Positions 1 to 8,426 of a DNA stretch of 45,113 nucleotides are shown piece by piece; within the stretch, counting starts at the first letter, position 1; every line of letters begins with the position of its first letter. The DNA is from Ruminococcaceae bacterium P7 (GTDB taxonomy: Bacteria > Bacillota > Clostridia > Oscillospirales > Acutalibacteraceae). The position numbers were made by a program, and so were the translations under genes. Below the pieces are notes generated by a model, which was not told the DNA's origin, made no database searches, and was given only the letters and a program-made list of their open reading frames with translations. The stretch spans positions 28,765 through 73,877 of the forward strand of contig FMUA01000016.1 in assembly GCA_900100595.1 (NCBI GenBank). Direction: 5' to 3'.

Positions 1-485
1 TTGAATACAACGAAGAAACAGATACATTCACCTGTCCGGGCGGAGAGACATTAACGCTGCGAGGAGAAAAGAAATCGAAATCAGGCACAGGGTATGAATC
101 CAAGAAGGGAGTTTACTACACCGAGAAATGTCATCAATGCCCTCACCGCGACCAATGCACCAAAAGCAAGGACGGCATCAGAAAGCTTGAACATTCAAAA
201 CTTTTCCACAAATACAGCCGGCAGTCGCTGGATAACATCACAAGCGAAAAGGGAATCACACTAAGAATAAACCGCTCTATACAGGTAGAAGGGGCTTTTG
301 GCGTGCTCAAGGAGGACTATGGTTTCAGACGATTTTTGACCCGCGGAAAGAAGAATGTCAAAACCGAAATACTTTTTCATTGCTTTGCGTACAACTTCAA
401 AAAGTACTACAACAAAATCATTCAAAAAAGAACGAAAACATATCTTTTCGAGAAAAAGAAACCCAACGAAAAATTGACCGCCTGA
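1..485 (+). CDS. IS1182-type transposase, 3' end only
   Basis: The frame is open from the window edge to a TGA at 483-485, about 160 residues, so the 5' part lies outside the window. The fragment has a zinc-knuckle-like stretch (CHQCPHRDQC) and then NRSIQVEGAFGVLKEDYGFRRFLTRG, typical in pattern of the C-terminal catalytic block of IS1182 / DDE_Tnp_1_6 transposases, where the Glu of VEGAFG-like motifs is the last acidic catalytic residue. The very basic tail is usual for the family. It would cut and paste its own element. I cannot see the left end, so whether the element is intact is unknown. Family call is from motif recognition; a related IS5-like family is the alternative. Confidence 0.8.
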   Translation, partial: EYNEETDTFTCPGGETLTLRGEKKSKSGTGYESKKGVYYTEKCHQCPHRDQCTKSKDGIRKLEHSKLFHKYSRQSLDNITSEKGITLRINRSIQVEGAFGVLKEDYGFRRFLTRGKKNVKTEILFHCFAYNFKKYYNKIIQKRTKTYLFEKKKPNEKLTA

Positions 486-585
486 TTTTTCCACAATTTA
501 ACATCAAAAAACAGAGAGTAGTGATACCCTCTGCTTTGCATTGCTCAGATTTTCAAAAAATGATTCTTTTCTGTAGTAATTATGA

Positions 586-615
586 GGCTGGCTCTTTTTC
601 ACTTTTGAGCCAGCC
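586..615. repeat. 9-bp perfect hairpin just past the transposase
   Basis: GGCTGGCTC at 586-594 pairs with GAGCCAGCC at 607-615 around a 12-nt T-rich loop. It lies about 100 bp after the transposase stop, where the right end of the insertion element is expected, so it may be part of the terminal inverted repeat; it could also stop transcription. No long T run follows on either strand, which argues against a simple terminator. The left end needed to prove an IS end is not in the window. Confidence 0.5.
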
Positions 616-622
616 CCAAATC

Positions 623-835
623 TTACCTTAATTCTACTTCATATTCCGCAAGTAATATCTGTAAATGTGTTGCGTCGGCGATGTTGATTTCATTATCGCC
701 ATTAGCGTCAGCTAAAACCAACTGTTCGCCTGATAGTGTTTCCAGCTCTGCAAAACCAAATGCTGTGGGTGCAGAGAATGAACAATATCCGCAATCGCGC
801 AGCAGAAATTGTGAACAATGAATTAATATATACAT
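623..835 (-). pseudogene. Dockerin gene remnant (3' end)
   Basis: A 70-codon minus-strand frame ends in LSGEQLVLADANGDNEINIADATHLQILLAEYEVELR. This is one half of a type I dockerin: the calcium-loop pattern D-x-N-G-D-x-x-I-N-x-x-D followed by a helix. A working dockerin needs two such loops and is joined to a large secreted protein; here the first loop and all upstream domains are missing, and the first 30 residues of the frame do not look like a signal peptide. I read it as the stump of a cellulosome- or scaffold-related gene left beside the insertion element. A short functional peptide is unlikely. Confidence 0.6.
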
Positions 836-843
836 AAAGTTAA

Positions 844-874
844 CCCGACAGTCTCATTAAGAATGACTGTCGGG
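844..874 (-). terminator. Hairpin at the end of the redox operon
   Basis: CCCGACAGTC (844-853) and GACTGTCGGG (865-874) form a perfect 10-bp stem with an 11-nt loop, 20 bp past the stop of the flavin reductase gene. The T tract on the minus strand is weak (TTAACTTTA), so termination is likely but not certain. On the plus strand it is followed by CTTTA, also weak. Confidence 0.6.
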
Positions 875-893
875 CTTTAGTATATTTAGGTTA

Positions 894-1475
894 TTAACCC
901 TGCGCCGCCATCATCATATCCTTGCCCGCGTTCCATGCTTTGCCGACTTTTTCGCCGCTGACGTAATAGCCGCTTTGGAACTGATCGAAGATCAATGCGT
1001 TCAGCTTTTCGGGATTAACTTTGCCGTTGTCGTCAAGGACTTTTCCATCAGCGCAGACATTGACGATTGTGCCGACTACCGCGTGGAGATGTTCTGTTTC
1101 AACTATCTCGGCGAGCTCGCACTCCATTGTTAAGGGGAACTCTTCAACGACCGGAGCGTTGACGAACTTGCTCTTTGTCGCGTGACAGCCCGACTTTTCA
1201 AACTTATCAGGCATCTTGTTACCGGTGGCGATACCGAAGAAGTCCGCCTCAGCCATATGAGCCTTGTCCGCAAGCGCGACGGTGAACGCTTTGCTGACCC
1301 TTATATTCTGCGTAGTCTTGTGACCTTCGCTGATAATGAGGGCGATTTTATCCATACCACAAATCGTACCCCAAGCCGCGTTCATCACACAGGGCACTCC
1401 GTTTTCATCATAAGCCGCTACCATCAGCACAGGCATCGGGTATAAAGCGGGCATTGAGCCTAAATCTTTTTTCAT
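894..1475 (-). CDS. Flavin reductase-like FMN-binding protein
   Basis: 193 residues with the split-barrel flavin reductase fold seen in flavoredoxin-type proteins: an N-terminal PMPVLMVAAYDENGVPCVMNAAWGTICG segment and later IALIISEGHKTTQNI and FTVALADKAHM, which in the family line the FMN pocket. Such proteins bind FMN and pass electrons from reduced donors; the physiological partner is unknown. It is the last gene of a six-gene minus-strand operon; its ATG overlaps the TGA of the upstream membrane protein gene by four bases (ATGA) and an AGGAGG site sits just upstream at 1483-1490, so translation is coupled. It fits the flavodoxin-rich operon around it. Confidence 0.88.
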   Translation of the reverse strand: MKKDLGSMPALYPMPVLMVAAYDENGVPCVMNAAWGTICGMDKIALIISEGHKTTQNIRVSKAFTVALADKAHMAEADFFGIATGNKMPDKFEKSGCHATKSKFVNAPVVEEFPLTMECELAEIVETEHLHAVVGTIVNVCADGKVLDDNGKVNPEKLNALIFDQFQSGYYVSGEKVGKAWNAGKDMMMAAQG

Positions 1476-2149
1476 TTTGTTTTCCTCCTGAGTTTCAATA
1501 ATTTGCTTAGATAATTGCCAATGACGGCAAATAAAGTCATCACCGCTAAATAGTCGGCGATGAACAACACTCTCGATTCGCTGAAATCAAAAAACGCGAA
1601 CATCGTCCTGCCACTCATATATCCCCAAAAACCTCTTTTGATAAATACATAGATTCCGTATGCGGCGATCAGAATAAACACTGCGCGTACGCTCCACTTC
1701 ATTACATCAAAGCTCTTTTTGCTTTTCAACGGTCGGATTATCTGCTCGGTATGCAGTCCGAGATGCAGGCTCAGCAGCACATAGCACCAGTAAGCACAAA
1801 TTATATGAATTGTTCTCGCTGTTGCAGCTACACCTTTTAGCTGTAAAAAAGTATAGATGTGCTTTGAAAGGGCAATTCCTGTCAACGGCTGTAAAAACAT
1901 CACAATCAACAGAATGATATTAAATACTGTGATGAATACCCGGTAGGGATTATATTTGCCGCGTGGGATCGCTTTCCACCATTTCAAGTGGAGCAGATGG
2001 TGGACGATGAACAGCACAAAGATAACCGAGCCGACGATCTCGTGGAATTCCTCGCCAATCAGCGAATATGCCATCAAAAGCGGCATTAACACCGTCATCA
2101 ATATGTCAATGACAGTGTTAGCCGTTTTTCTTATTTTCATCTTATTCAT
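1472..2149 (-). CDS. DUF4405 membrane protein, cytochrome b-like
   Basis: About 225 residues with five or so hydrophobic helices. Histidines within helices (VHHLLHLKWW near the N-terminal third, RTIHIICAYW and SLHLGLHTE in the middle) resemble the heme ligands of small membrane cytochromes; this is the DUF4405 pattern. The likely role is passing electrons between quinones and soluble flavoproteins, which is inference. I place the start at the ATG at 2149, which overlaps the upstream aldo/keto reductase stop (TAA at 2142-2144); the ATG at 2140 is an alternative. The gene ends in a four-base overlap with the flavin reductase gene, so the three genes are tightly coupled. Confidence 0.82.
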   Translation of the reverse strand: MNKMKIRKTANTVIDILMTVLMPLLMAYSLIGEEFHEIVGSVIFVLFIVHHLLHLKWWKAIPRGKYNPYRVFITVFNIILLIVMFLQPLTGIALSKHIYTFLQLKGVAATARTIHIICAYWCYVLLSLHLGLHTEQIIRPLKSKKSFDVMKWSVRAVFILIAAYGIYVFIKRGFWGYMSGRTMFAFFDFSESRVLFIADYLAVMTLFAVIGNYLSKLLKLRRKTK

Positions 2150-2999
2150 TTTCGTGAATATCAAAAGCGCTGAGGAGCCATTCGCCCACACCCGGTGCGT
2201 CGGGATCGTGATTGCCTTTACCTGTATCGAGCGCGCGGATAGCGTTCATCTCGTCCTCGGTCAGCTCAAAATCAAAGATTTCCATATTGCTCTTGATACG
2301 CTCGGGCTTTGTGGATTTCGGGAATATGATAATACCTTCCTGATTTTCAAAGCGGAGAATCACCTGACCGGCGTTCTTTCCGTATTTCTCTGCAATTTCA
2401 GTGATTACGGGATTAGTAAGCAAATCAGCTCTGCCCTGACCGAGCGGAGCCCATGCTTCGAGCTTCACATCGTTTTCGGCGAGGATCTTACGCAGCTCCT
2501 TTTGCTGACAATACGGGTTGAACTCGACCTGATTTACAGAGGGCATTGTATCAAAACCGGGAACAAAGCTGTTCCAGATTTTCGGTGTCATATTGCTTAC
2601 GCCGATAGATCTGATTTTGCCTGCCTTCTTCGCTTCTTCCATCGCTCGCCACGCTTCGTCAACTTTTCCGTAGGGCTGATGAATGAGATACAAGTCCATA
2701 TAGTCTGTCCCGAGCCTTTTAAGCGATGTGTCTATTGACTTCTTTGCGTCCTCATACGCGAAATCCTGAAGCCACATTTTACTTGTGATCCAGATTTCCT
2801 CACGAGGAATACCGCTGTCCTTAACAGCCTGACCAACCTCCTGCTCATTAAAGTAAGCGACCGCCGTATCAATGTGACGTATGCCGAGCGAGAGCGCGGT
2901 CTTGACCGCTTCGTAGGTGCTTCCGTCGGGTGGAATCTGAAAGGTGCCGAACCCTATCGCAGGAATTTTATTGCCGTCGTTTAATGTAATGAAATTCAT
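2142..2999 (-). CDS. Aldo/keto reductase
   Basis: 285 residues, the usual size for this TIM-barrel family of NADPH-dependent carbonyl reductases. The catalytic tetrad is complete: Asp44 and Tyr49 in RHIDTAVAY, Lys74 in WITSKMW, His107 in LYLIHQP. The cofactor phosphate site is IIIFPKSTKPERIKSN near the C-terminus. The substrate cannot be read from sequence; in a locus with flavodoxins and an alcohol dehydrogenase, clearing of reactive aldehydes or ketones is plausible. An AGGAGG site lies 6 bases before the ATG. It overlaps the next gene by a few bases. Confidence 0.93.
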   Translation of the reverse strand: MNFITLNDGNKIPAIGFGTFQIPPDGSTYEAVKTALSLGIRHIDTAVAYFNEQEVGQAVKDSGIPREEIWITSKMWLQDFAYEDAKKSIDTSLKRLGTDYMDLYLIHQPYGKVDEAWRAMEEAKKAGKIRSIGVSNMTPKIWNSFVPGFDTMPSVNQVEFNPYCQQKELRKILAENDVKLEAWAPLGQGRADLLTNPVITEIAEKYGKNAGQVILRFENQEGIIIFPKSTKPERIKSNMEIFDFELTEDEMNAIRALDTGKGNHDPDAPGVGEWLLSAFDIHENE

Positions 3000-3021
3000 A
3001 GTTAACCTCCTGTGTTTTTGC

Positions 3022-4184
3022 TTACAGCGACTCTGTAAGAATTGTTACGAGGTCGTCCTCAAGAAGCGGGAACCATGCTTCTTCCAAACCTTCGTTAACA
3101 GCGATATGATGAGCCATTTCTCCGATCCTGCTGTCGTCAATTCCGACGTCCTTCAGATGCATAGGGATATTTATCGACTCAAAGAATTTGTATGTCGCGT
3201 CAATTGCCTGATTCGCTATTTCAAACTTATCCTGATTTGCGTCTATACCAAACACATTCACGCCGTATTTTACAAAGCGGTCAACGGTCTTTTCGCAGAG
3301 GATATGTTTCATCCAGCGCGGAGTGATAATAGCAAGTCCCTCGCCGTGAGTGATGTCATAGTAAGCGCTGAGGGCGTGCTCGATGCCGTGGCAGGGCCAG
3401 CCGGAATAGCTGCTGCCGAGCGCGTAAATCCCGTTACAGCCGTAGGTGCAAGTCAGCATCATTTCGGCTCTCGCGGTATAATCCTCGGGATTTTCAAGGC
3501 ACTTTACGGCGTTTGTCATAAGGCTCTTTAATCCCGCCTCCATAAAGCCGTCGTTTAGGAGAGTTGAATCCTCGCAGAAATACTGTTCCATAATATGATT
3601 CATCGCGTCAGCGCAGCCGGCCGCCGTCTGCTTTTTAGAAACCGTGAAGGTGTATGTCGGGTCGAGGAAAGAAACGGCAGGAAAGTTATGACTGTCCATA
3701 TAACCGATTTTGTCGTTTGTCTCGGTGCGTAAGATAACGCCTCCGCAGTCATACTCGCTGCCCGTTGCGGCAAGGGTGATGATATCTACAATCGGGATCG
3801 AATCCGTAGCAAACGCTTTATAGGAAATAAGATCCCACGGATCGCCGTCATACTTTGCGCCTGTCGCAATCGCCTTTGAGCAGTCGAGCACGCTTCCGCC
3901 GCCTACCGCAAGGATAACGTCAATGTCGTTTTCCTTACAGATTTTTACGCCGTCGAGCACACTCGGATCATACTTCGGGTTCGGCTGAATACCCGCAAGT
4001 TCAAAGATTTCAAAGTCCTTTAAAAGCTCCTTTACCTTGTCATATAATCCAAGCTTCTTGATACTGCCTCCGCCGTAAGTGAGCAGTTTTTTTTGCCGAA
4101 TTGCTCCATAACATCAGGGAGCTGTTTAACAACTCCTTTGCCGAAGATAAGTCTTGTCGGTGTCTGATAATCAAAATTTTGCAT
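3022..4184 (-). pseudogene. Iron-containing alcohol dehydrogenase with a frameshift
   Basis: Read across one frameshift this is a full-length (about 387 residue) Fe-dependent alcohol dehydrogenase of the butanol dehydrogenase / YqhD type. The N-terminal part starts at the ATG at 4184 behind GGAGG, reads MQNFDYQTPTRLIFGKG and runs to a run of eight A (minus strand; T at 4087-4094). After it the frame continues as LLTYGGGSIKKLGLYDKV and on to the long open part from 3960 downward. That part has GGGSVLDCSKAIA for NAD(P) and the metal ligands in CADAMNHIMEQYF and HGIEHALSAYYDITHGEG. The total length is one base short of a whole number of codons. A deletion in the homopolymer, a sequencing error, or slippage-dependent expression are all possible; only the 3' piece would otherwise be made, without its N-terminal domain start. 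Confidence 0.85.
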
Positions 4185-4208
4185 ATTGAAACCTCCTGTA
4201 TAGTATAA

Positions 4209-4844
4209 TCAGTAGCCCAGACCTGTGAGCCATTCTGTGACCTTATCTTTTGAATCAGTGTTTTCAATGTCTCCGCCGCGAATTGGCAAACCTTCCAAAA
4301 CTTTCGCGTTAGGTTCCTCGGTTTTGATCTGGTCGTAGGTGCCGCCGTCGCCCGAGCCCTCGTGGGTATTGAAGGGAATGATTGTTTTACCACTGAGATC
4401 GTAGGTATCGAAGAAGGTGCGCATGATCATAGGAAGCTCATACCACCAAATCGGATAACCGATGAAAATCGTATCGTAATTCTCAGGGTTGAATTGCAGC
4501 TCTTTGAACTTCGGACGGTCGCCGTTGTCGCGTTCGGCTTTTGCTTTATCTGCCGTTTCGTTGTAGTCCTCGGGATACGCCTCAACAGGCTCAATGCGTT
4601 CTATATCGCCGCCGATTTTGTCGTGAATATAGTTCGCCATCTTTTCGGTATTATTGCTCCACGAGAAGTAGACGATCAGCGTTTTGCCGTCTGTCGAAGT
4701 GTTATTGGCGCTTGATGTGTCGCCTGTTTTAGTTTCCGATGTTGAAGTTTCAGTTTTAGAATTGGTGTCGCCGCTTGTGCCGCCGCACGCGGCAAGGGAA
4801 AATATAAGAATCGCTGCGAGAAAGATCGCTATCACTTTTTTCAT
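4209..4844 (-). CDS. Flavodoxin-domain lipoprotein
   Basis: 211 residues. The first 20 form a lipoprotein signal with lipobox SLAAC (Cys20), so the protein should be anchored outside the membrane. A Ser/Thr-rich linker (about 21-52) leads to a flavodoxin fold beginning TLIVYFSWSNNTEKMA, where the S-x-N-N-T loop would hold the FMN phosphate, followed by IFIGYPIWWYELPM and PFNTHEGSGDGG, typical of the Flavodoxin_4 family. It is a close relative of the cytoplasmic flavodoxin encoded just upstream, so a duplication with gain of an export signal is likely. An extracytoplasmic flavodoxin paired with a DUF4405 membrane cytochrome suggests electron transfer across the membrane (inference). Its ATG overlaps the previous stop (ATGA). 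Confidence 0.9.
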   Translation of the reverse strand: MKKVIAIFLAAILIFSLAACGGTSGDTNSKTETSTSETKTGDTSSANNTSTDGKTLIVYFSWSNNTEKMANYIHDKIGGDIERIEPVEAYPEDYNETADKAKAERDNGDRPKFKELQFNPENYDTIFIGYPIWWYELPMIMRTFFDTYDLSGKTIIPFNTHEGSGDGGTYDQIKTEEPNAKVLEGLPIRGGDIENTDSKDKVTEWLTGLGY

Positions 4845-5341
4845 TTAGTTGTCCTCCTGATTGTTATATTATTAAGCCATTTTTCTACTTTATCTTTACA
4901 ATCACGCTCCGCTTCCGACATTTCGATTGGTAAGCCTTTGAGGACGGTTGCGTTTGGTTCAAGCTCTGCAATCGTGCTGTATGTGCCTCCGTCACTTGAA
5001 CCCATATGAGTATTGAACGGGATGATTGTTTTTTCCGAAAAGTCGTACTTATCAAAAAGGGTGTAAATTATCATCGGGAAAGTGTACCACCACATCGGGT
5101 AGCCGATAAAAATGTTATCGTAGCTGTCGATGTCGATTTCGTTCTTTATAGCGGGACGCATATCATCGTCGTGTTCCTTTTTGGCGTAACGCGCGAGAGC
5201 GTTGTAATGATTGCGGTTGCCGTCGTAGGGTGTGACGGGCTCGATCTCTACTATATCCGCTCCGGTTTGTGCGGCGATTTCCTGTGCGACAGCCTTTGTG
5301 CTTTCGTACACGGAAAAGAATAATACTAAATTTTTCGACAT
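4841..5341 (-). CDS. Flavodoxin
   Basis: 166 residues from the ATG at 5341, chosen over a GTG three codons earlier because GAGGTGG lies at the right distance. The fold is Flavodoxin_4: LVLFFSVYESTKAVAQEIA at the N-terminus for FMN phosphate, IFIGYPMWWYTFPM in the middle and PFNTHMGSSDGG near residue 115. It carries low-potential electrons in the cytoplasm. First gene of the six-gene redox operon, reading away from the LysR gene. The phosphate loop is S-V-Y-E-S-T, less canonical than in its lipoprotein paralogue. Confidence 0.9.
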   Translation of the reverse strand: MSKNLVLFFSVYESTKAVAQEIAAQTGADIVEIEPVTPYDGNRNHYNALARYAKKEHDDDMRPAIKNEIDIDSYDNIFIGYPMWWYTFPMIIYTLFDKYDFSEKTIIPFNTHMGSSDGGTYSTIAELEPNATVLKGLPIEMSEAERDCKDKVEKWLNNITIRRTTK

Positions 5342-5382
5342 TTTATCCACCTCAGTTATATGTTTCTATTGATTACAAGTAT

Positions 5383-5448
5383 ATTATATGTTATAATTCA
5401 GTAAAAGTAAAATGCTTTTTAGTTATGAGAATATAACTGTTGGTTATA
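5383..5448. promoter_or_regulatory. Divergent LysR control region
   Basis: On the minus strand a -10 TATAAT (5383-5388) lies 17 bp from TTTACT (5406-5411), a promoter for the flavodoxin operon. Just upstream of that -35 is the palindrome AGTTAT-GAGAAT-ATAACT (5421-5438), overlapped by TATAAC-TGTTG-GTTATA (5432-5448). LysR regulators commonly bind dyads of the T-N11-A class between divergent genes, and the position matches activation of the operon with self-control of the regulator. Motif and spacing are seen; binding is inferred. Confidence 0.6.
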
Positions 5449-5472
5449 TGTCTGGCTATATGTGAGGTTGTT

Positions 5473-6333
5473 ATGATCGAAATCTATCTGCTTGAACAAT
5501 TAGCCGCGTTCGCAAAATGCGGCACACTCTCGAAAGCCGCCGAAGAACTGCTCATCAGCCAGCCCGCGCTGAGCCGCTCGATGAAAAAGTTTGAGGACGA
5601 GCTGGGCGTAAAGCTCTTTGTGCGAGAGAATAAGAAAATTTCCCTGAATGAAACGGGAAAGCTCGCGGCGGCTCTCGCTCAGTCGCAGGTGAATCAGAAC
5701 AGGGAAATGATAAGCCGTATTATTGAATTTGACCGCAGTCTGCGTTCGATTCATATCGGCTCGTGCGCGCCTCAGCCTATGGCGGAGCTTATGCCGATTC
5801 TTCAGGATCACTTCGGAGATATGACGATTTCCTCCGAGCTCGTGTACGGAGAAAAGCTCATAAACGGGCTGAAAAAAGGCGTATATAATCTGGCGGTTTT
5901 CAGGGAAACGGTCAATGACAAGACTCTGTTCTTTCAGCGCTACATCTCCGAGCACCTGTATATCTGCGTTCCCGAAACTCACAGGCTTGCCGATAAAGAC
6001 AGCGTAAAATTCTCCGACTTAAACGGCGAGCGCTTCCTGCTTTATCAGCATATCGGATTCTGGAAAACCGTGTGTGAGGAATATATGAAGGACACGACCT
6101 TCCTGATCCAGCCCGACCGCGACACCTTCGCCGACTTGGTGGGAAACACTGACTATCCCGCATTCGCGTCCGACAGAATTATCGCCGAGGACTACAGAAT
6201 GGAAGGCAGAGTGTTCATACCAATAGATGAAGAAAAGGCACGCTACACCTTTTATATCGCGTGCCGAACTGAGGACAAGAAAAAGTACGCCGCATTTTTC
6301 AACTCTGTCCGTGGCGAGGTCATCGGCAAATAA
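5473..6333 (+). CDS. LysR-family transcriptional regulator
   Basis: 286 residues from the ATG at 5473 (GAGG five bases upstream). The N-terminal winged helix-turn-helix reads LEQLAAFAKCGTLSKAAEELLISQPALSRSMKKFEDELGVKLF, a textbook LysR DNA-binding domain, followed by the linker helix and a periplasmic-binding-protein-like effector domain (about 90-286). It is divergent from the flavodoxin/aldo-keto reductase operon, so it most likely controls that operon in response to a redox or metabolite signal; the effector cannot be told. A clean terminator follows. Confidence 0.95.
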   Translation: MIEIYLLEQLAAFAKCGTLSKAAEELLISQPALSRSMKKFEDELGVKLFVRENKKISLNETGKLAAALAQSQVNQNREMISRIIEFDRSLRSIHIGSCAPQPMAELMPILQDHFGDMTISSELVYGEKLINGLKKGVYNLAVFRETVNDKTLFFQRYISEHLYICVPETHRLADKDSVKFSDLNGERFLLYQHIGFWKTVCEEYMKDTTFLIQPDRDTFADLVGNTDYPAFASDRIIAEDYRMEGRVFIPIDEEKARYTFYIACRTEDKKKYAAFFNSVRGEVIGK

Positions 6334-6351
6334 TATCGTTTTACGGAAGAA

Positions 6352-6383
6352 CAGACCGAGTTGTTACGCTCGGTCTGCTTTTT
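6352..6383 (+). terminator. Rho-independent terminator of the LysR gene
   Basis: CAGACCGAG (6352-6360) pairs with CTCGGTCTG (6369-6377), then CTTTTT. It lies 18 bp past the LysR stop and ends at the stop codon of the convergent small monooxygenase gene. Confidence 0.88.
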
Positions 6384-6384
6384 C

Positions 6385-6711
6385 CTATTTTCTTATGAAC
6401 TGATTTTCCGATTCGGGAGCATCCGCGCTGATGTAACGCTCCGCTTTCATATGGAGGTCGTATTTCTCACGCAACGCGGCGATTTGCGCCATCATCGGGG
6501 AGGCGTGATGAATATCGAGCGATTCCTGACTTCTCCAGCTGTCTATCAGTAAAACTGTTTCGGGGTCGTTCATCGGGAAGTAATATTCATAGCGCTCGTT
6601 GCCGTCCTCGTTCCTGATAGTTTCGGCAATACCGCTCGCTTCCATTTTTTCGGCGAATTTCCTCGCGGCGTCGCCCTTGCCTGTATAGTATAGATTAATA
6701 GTTATGCTCAT
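6385..6711 (-). CDS. Antibiotic biosynthesis monooxygenase (ABM) domain protein
   Basis: 108 residues in the dimeric ferredoxin-like ABM/quinol monooxygenase fold. The pattern is INLYYTGKGDAARKFAEKME, YEYYFPMNDPETVLLIDSWRSQESLDIHHASPMM: the W in xDxWxxxxxLxxHxxSP is the family hallmark. Members act on quinols or degrade hydroxylated aromatics without a cofactor, or are of unknown function; substrate is not predictable. AGGAG precedes the ATG. It heads away from LysR and follows the acetyltransferase gene in the same direction. Confidence 0.85.
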   Translation of the reverse strand: MSITINLYYTGKGDAARKFAEKMEASGIAETIRNEDGNERYEYYFPMNDPETVLLIDSWRSQESLDIHHASPMMAQIAALREKYDLHMKAERYISADAPESENQFIRK

Positions 6712-6739
6712 ATCTTTTCTCCTGCGTTTGAACTATGAT

Positions 6740-7222
6740 TTATAGCTCAATATAATACGGACAGATATTCTCAAAATGTCCGTCCTTCATCCTAAAGCCG
6801 TTCGGAATAACGCCGAGCTGCGTGAAGCCGATTCTTTCGTACAGTTGACGTGCGTGAATGTTTGATTCAACAACAGCGTTGAATTGAAGAATTTTAAATC
6901 CGATTTCTTTTGCCTGAGCTATACAGTCAAGCACAAGCTTTTCGCCGATATGCTGACCTCTGCATTTTGAGCTGACAGCGTAGCTTGCGTTGCAGATATG
7001 ACCGCAGCGACCGACATTATTCGGGTGCAGAATGTATAAGCCGACAACCTCTCCGCTGTCATCGACTGCAACTCCGCAATAGCTCTGTGAGGCAAAGAAC
7101 TCAGTTCCGGTTGTTTCGGTCAAAAGCTCCTCCTGCGGAAAGGCGATACCGTCCTCAACGACTTCATTCCATAGGTTAATCATCTGACTTAAATCATCAT
7201 TTTCATATTTACGTATTATCAC
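6740..7222 (-). CDS. GNAT-family N-acetyltransferase
   Basis: 160 residues with GNAT motifs: VGLYILHPNNVGRCGHICNASYAVSSKCRGQHIGEKLV holds the acetyl-CoA loop (Q/R-x-x-G-x-G/A, here CRGQHIGEKL), and LQFNAVVESNIHARQLYERIGF is motif B. The start is a GTG (7220-7222) behind AAAGGAG. It transfers an acetyl group from acetyl-CoA to an unknown amine. Neighbours give no substrate clue. Confidence 0.9.
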   Translation of the reverse strand: MIIRKYENDDLSQMINLWNEVVEDGIAFPQEELLTETTGTEFFASQSYCGVAVDDSGEVVGLYILHPNNVGRCGHICNASYAVSSKCRGQHIGEKLVLDCIAQAKEIGFKILQFNAVVESNIHARQLYERIGFTQLGVIPNGFRMKDGHFENICPYYIEL

Positions 7223-7235
7223 GTTTTTACTCCTT

Positions 7236-8396
7236 TTATGTTTCTTTTTTAGGATTCACGCTGTTAATCCGTTTTCCGTATTTGTAAATTATCAGGAAGA
7301 GTACAAACACAAACGCGACCGTTATAAAGATATTTATCATCATATTTTCACGCAGCAACAGCATAAGTGTTATAAACACCGCGCTGATTGCTCCCGCTTT
7401 AATGAACAGGATGTTGTACTTACTGCAGCGCGCCTTTGCGTGATGGTTGCCGAGCGCGAACAGGCAAATAAAATACAGTATCAGCGAGCCGATAAGGAAC
7501 AGTATCTTCGGAATCAGGCTGATTTCGGTTTCACGCATAAACTCCAGCCCGTTTGTGATGTTGTTCATCGAAAAAATAAGGAAAATGTGCAGCAGCATAT
7601 ATCCGAGTCCGTTGGTCCGCTTATCCCTGTCGATGATATTGTCGTAAAACACACCGTAGCTTAAGAACAATCCGACTACAATCAAGAAAGCCATCAGCGC
7701 GAAATAGGTGCCGCTGACTGAAAAGCCTCCCTCAAAGTAGGAAGAAATAGCGATAATCATTTCTCCGAAGGTAAAGACAACATAAAGCATAGCGCGCTCG
7801 GAAAGATGCGGAAAGTCGATAACATCGGCGCTGTTCTTCTGACCGAAAATCAAAACCGCGCCCATTCCGAACAGTATAGCCGCCAGCGACATCCAAGTGT
7901 TACCAAAGGTCTGATAGAAGAATATATCCGAAGCGACCATAGCGGCTTCTATAAAGAGTATAACAGCCATCTGAACAATATGCTTTCGGTTGTGAGCGTT
8001 ATCCTTTTGATTTCGCAGTTCAAGCAGGTATTGAGTCCCGATATTAATGAGAATCAGCGCCCACGCGATATGGTACTGTGTGTGATATGCCTGCCAGTCG
8101 GTTCTTGTTCCTTCGCCGATAAAGTAAAGCAGGAACATATTCACAAACATAAAAATATGCTCCCTTACGCTGTGCCGACCGTAAACATTTATGTAGTAAG
8201 TGCTGTAGTTCCAAATCTGGATGATGGCGAGCGTCGTCATCACATAGGAAAGAAACGCGGGCATTGTGACAAAGCCGTTATCAAAGATATGCAACAACTG
8301 ATTATTCCGCCCGATGATATATACGAAAATCAGGTCATAAATAAGCTCGATGTATTCGACCTTTTTCTCTTTTGGCTGCAAAATCTCCCGAATCAT
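7236..8396 (-). CDS. LtrA-like membrane protein
   Basis: 386 residues from the ATG at 8396, which has AAAGGA seven bases before it; a TTG 15 bases earlier is less likely. The N-terminal EKKVEYIELIYDLIFVYIIGRNNQLL is the signature of low temperature requirement protein A (LtrA), and the rest forms about ten hydrophobic segments. The molecular role of the family is not established despite the cold-growth phenotype of the Listeria founder. It lies in a run of minus-strand genes with only short gaps. Confidence 0.85.
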   Translation of the reverse strand: MIREILQPKEKKVEYIELIYDLIFVYIIGRNNQLLHIFDNGFVTMPAFLSYVMTTLAIIQIWNYSTYYINVYGRHSVREHIFMFVNMFLLYFIGEGTRTDWQAYHTQYHIAWALILINIGTQYLLELRNQKDNAHNRKHIVQMAVILFIEAAMVASDIFFYQTFGNTWMSLAAILFGMGAVLIFGQKNSADVIDFPHLSERAMLYVVFTFGEMIIAISSYFEGGFSVSGTYFALMAFLIVVGLFLSYGVFYDNIIDRDKRTNGLGYMLLHIFLIFSMNNITNGLEFMRETEISLIPKILFLIGSLILYFICLFALGNHHAKARCSKYNILFIKAGAISAVFITLMLLLRENMMINIFITVAFVFVLFLIIYKYGKRINSVNPKKET

Positions 8397-8426
8397 TTGT
8401 GTTCCTTTCAAAGCTTATCAGAGATT

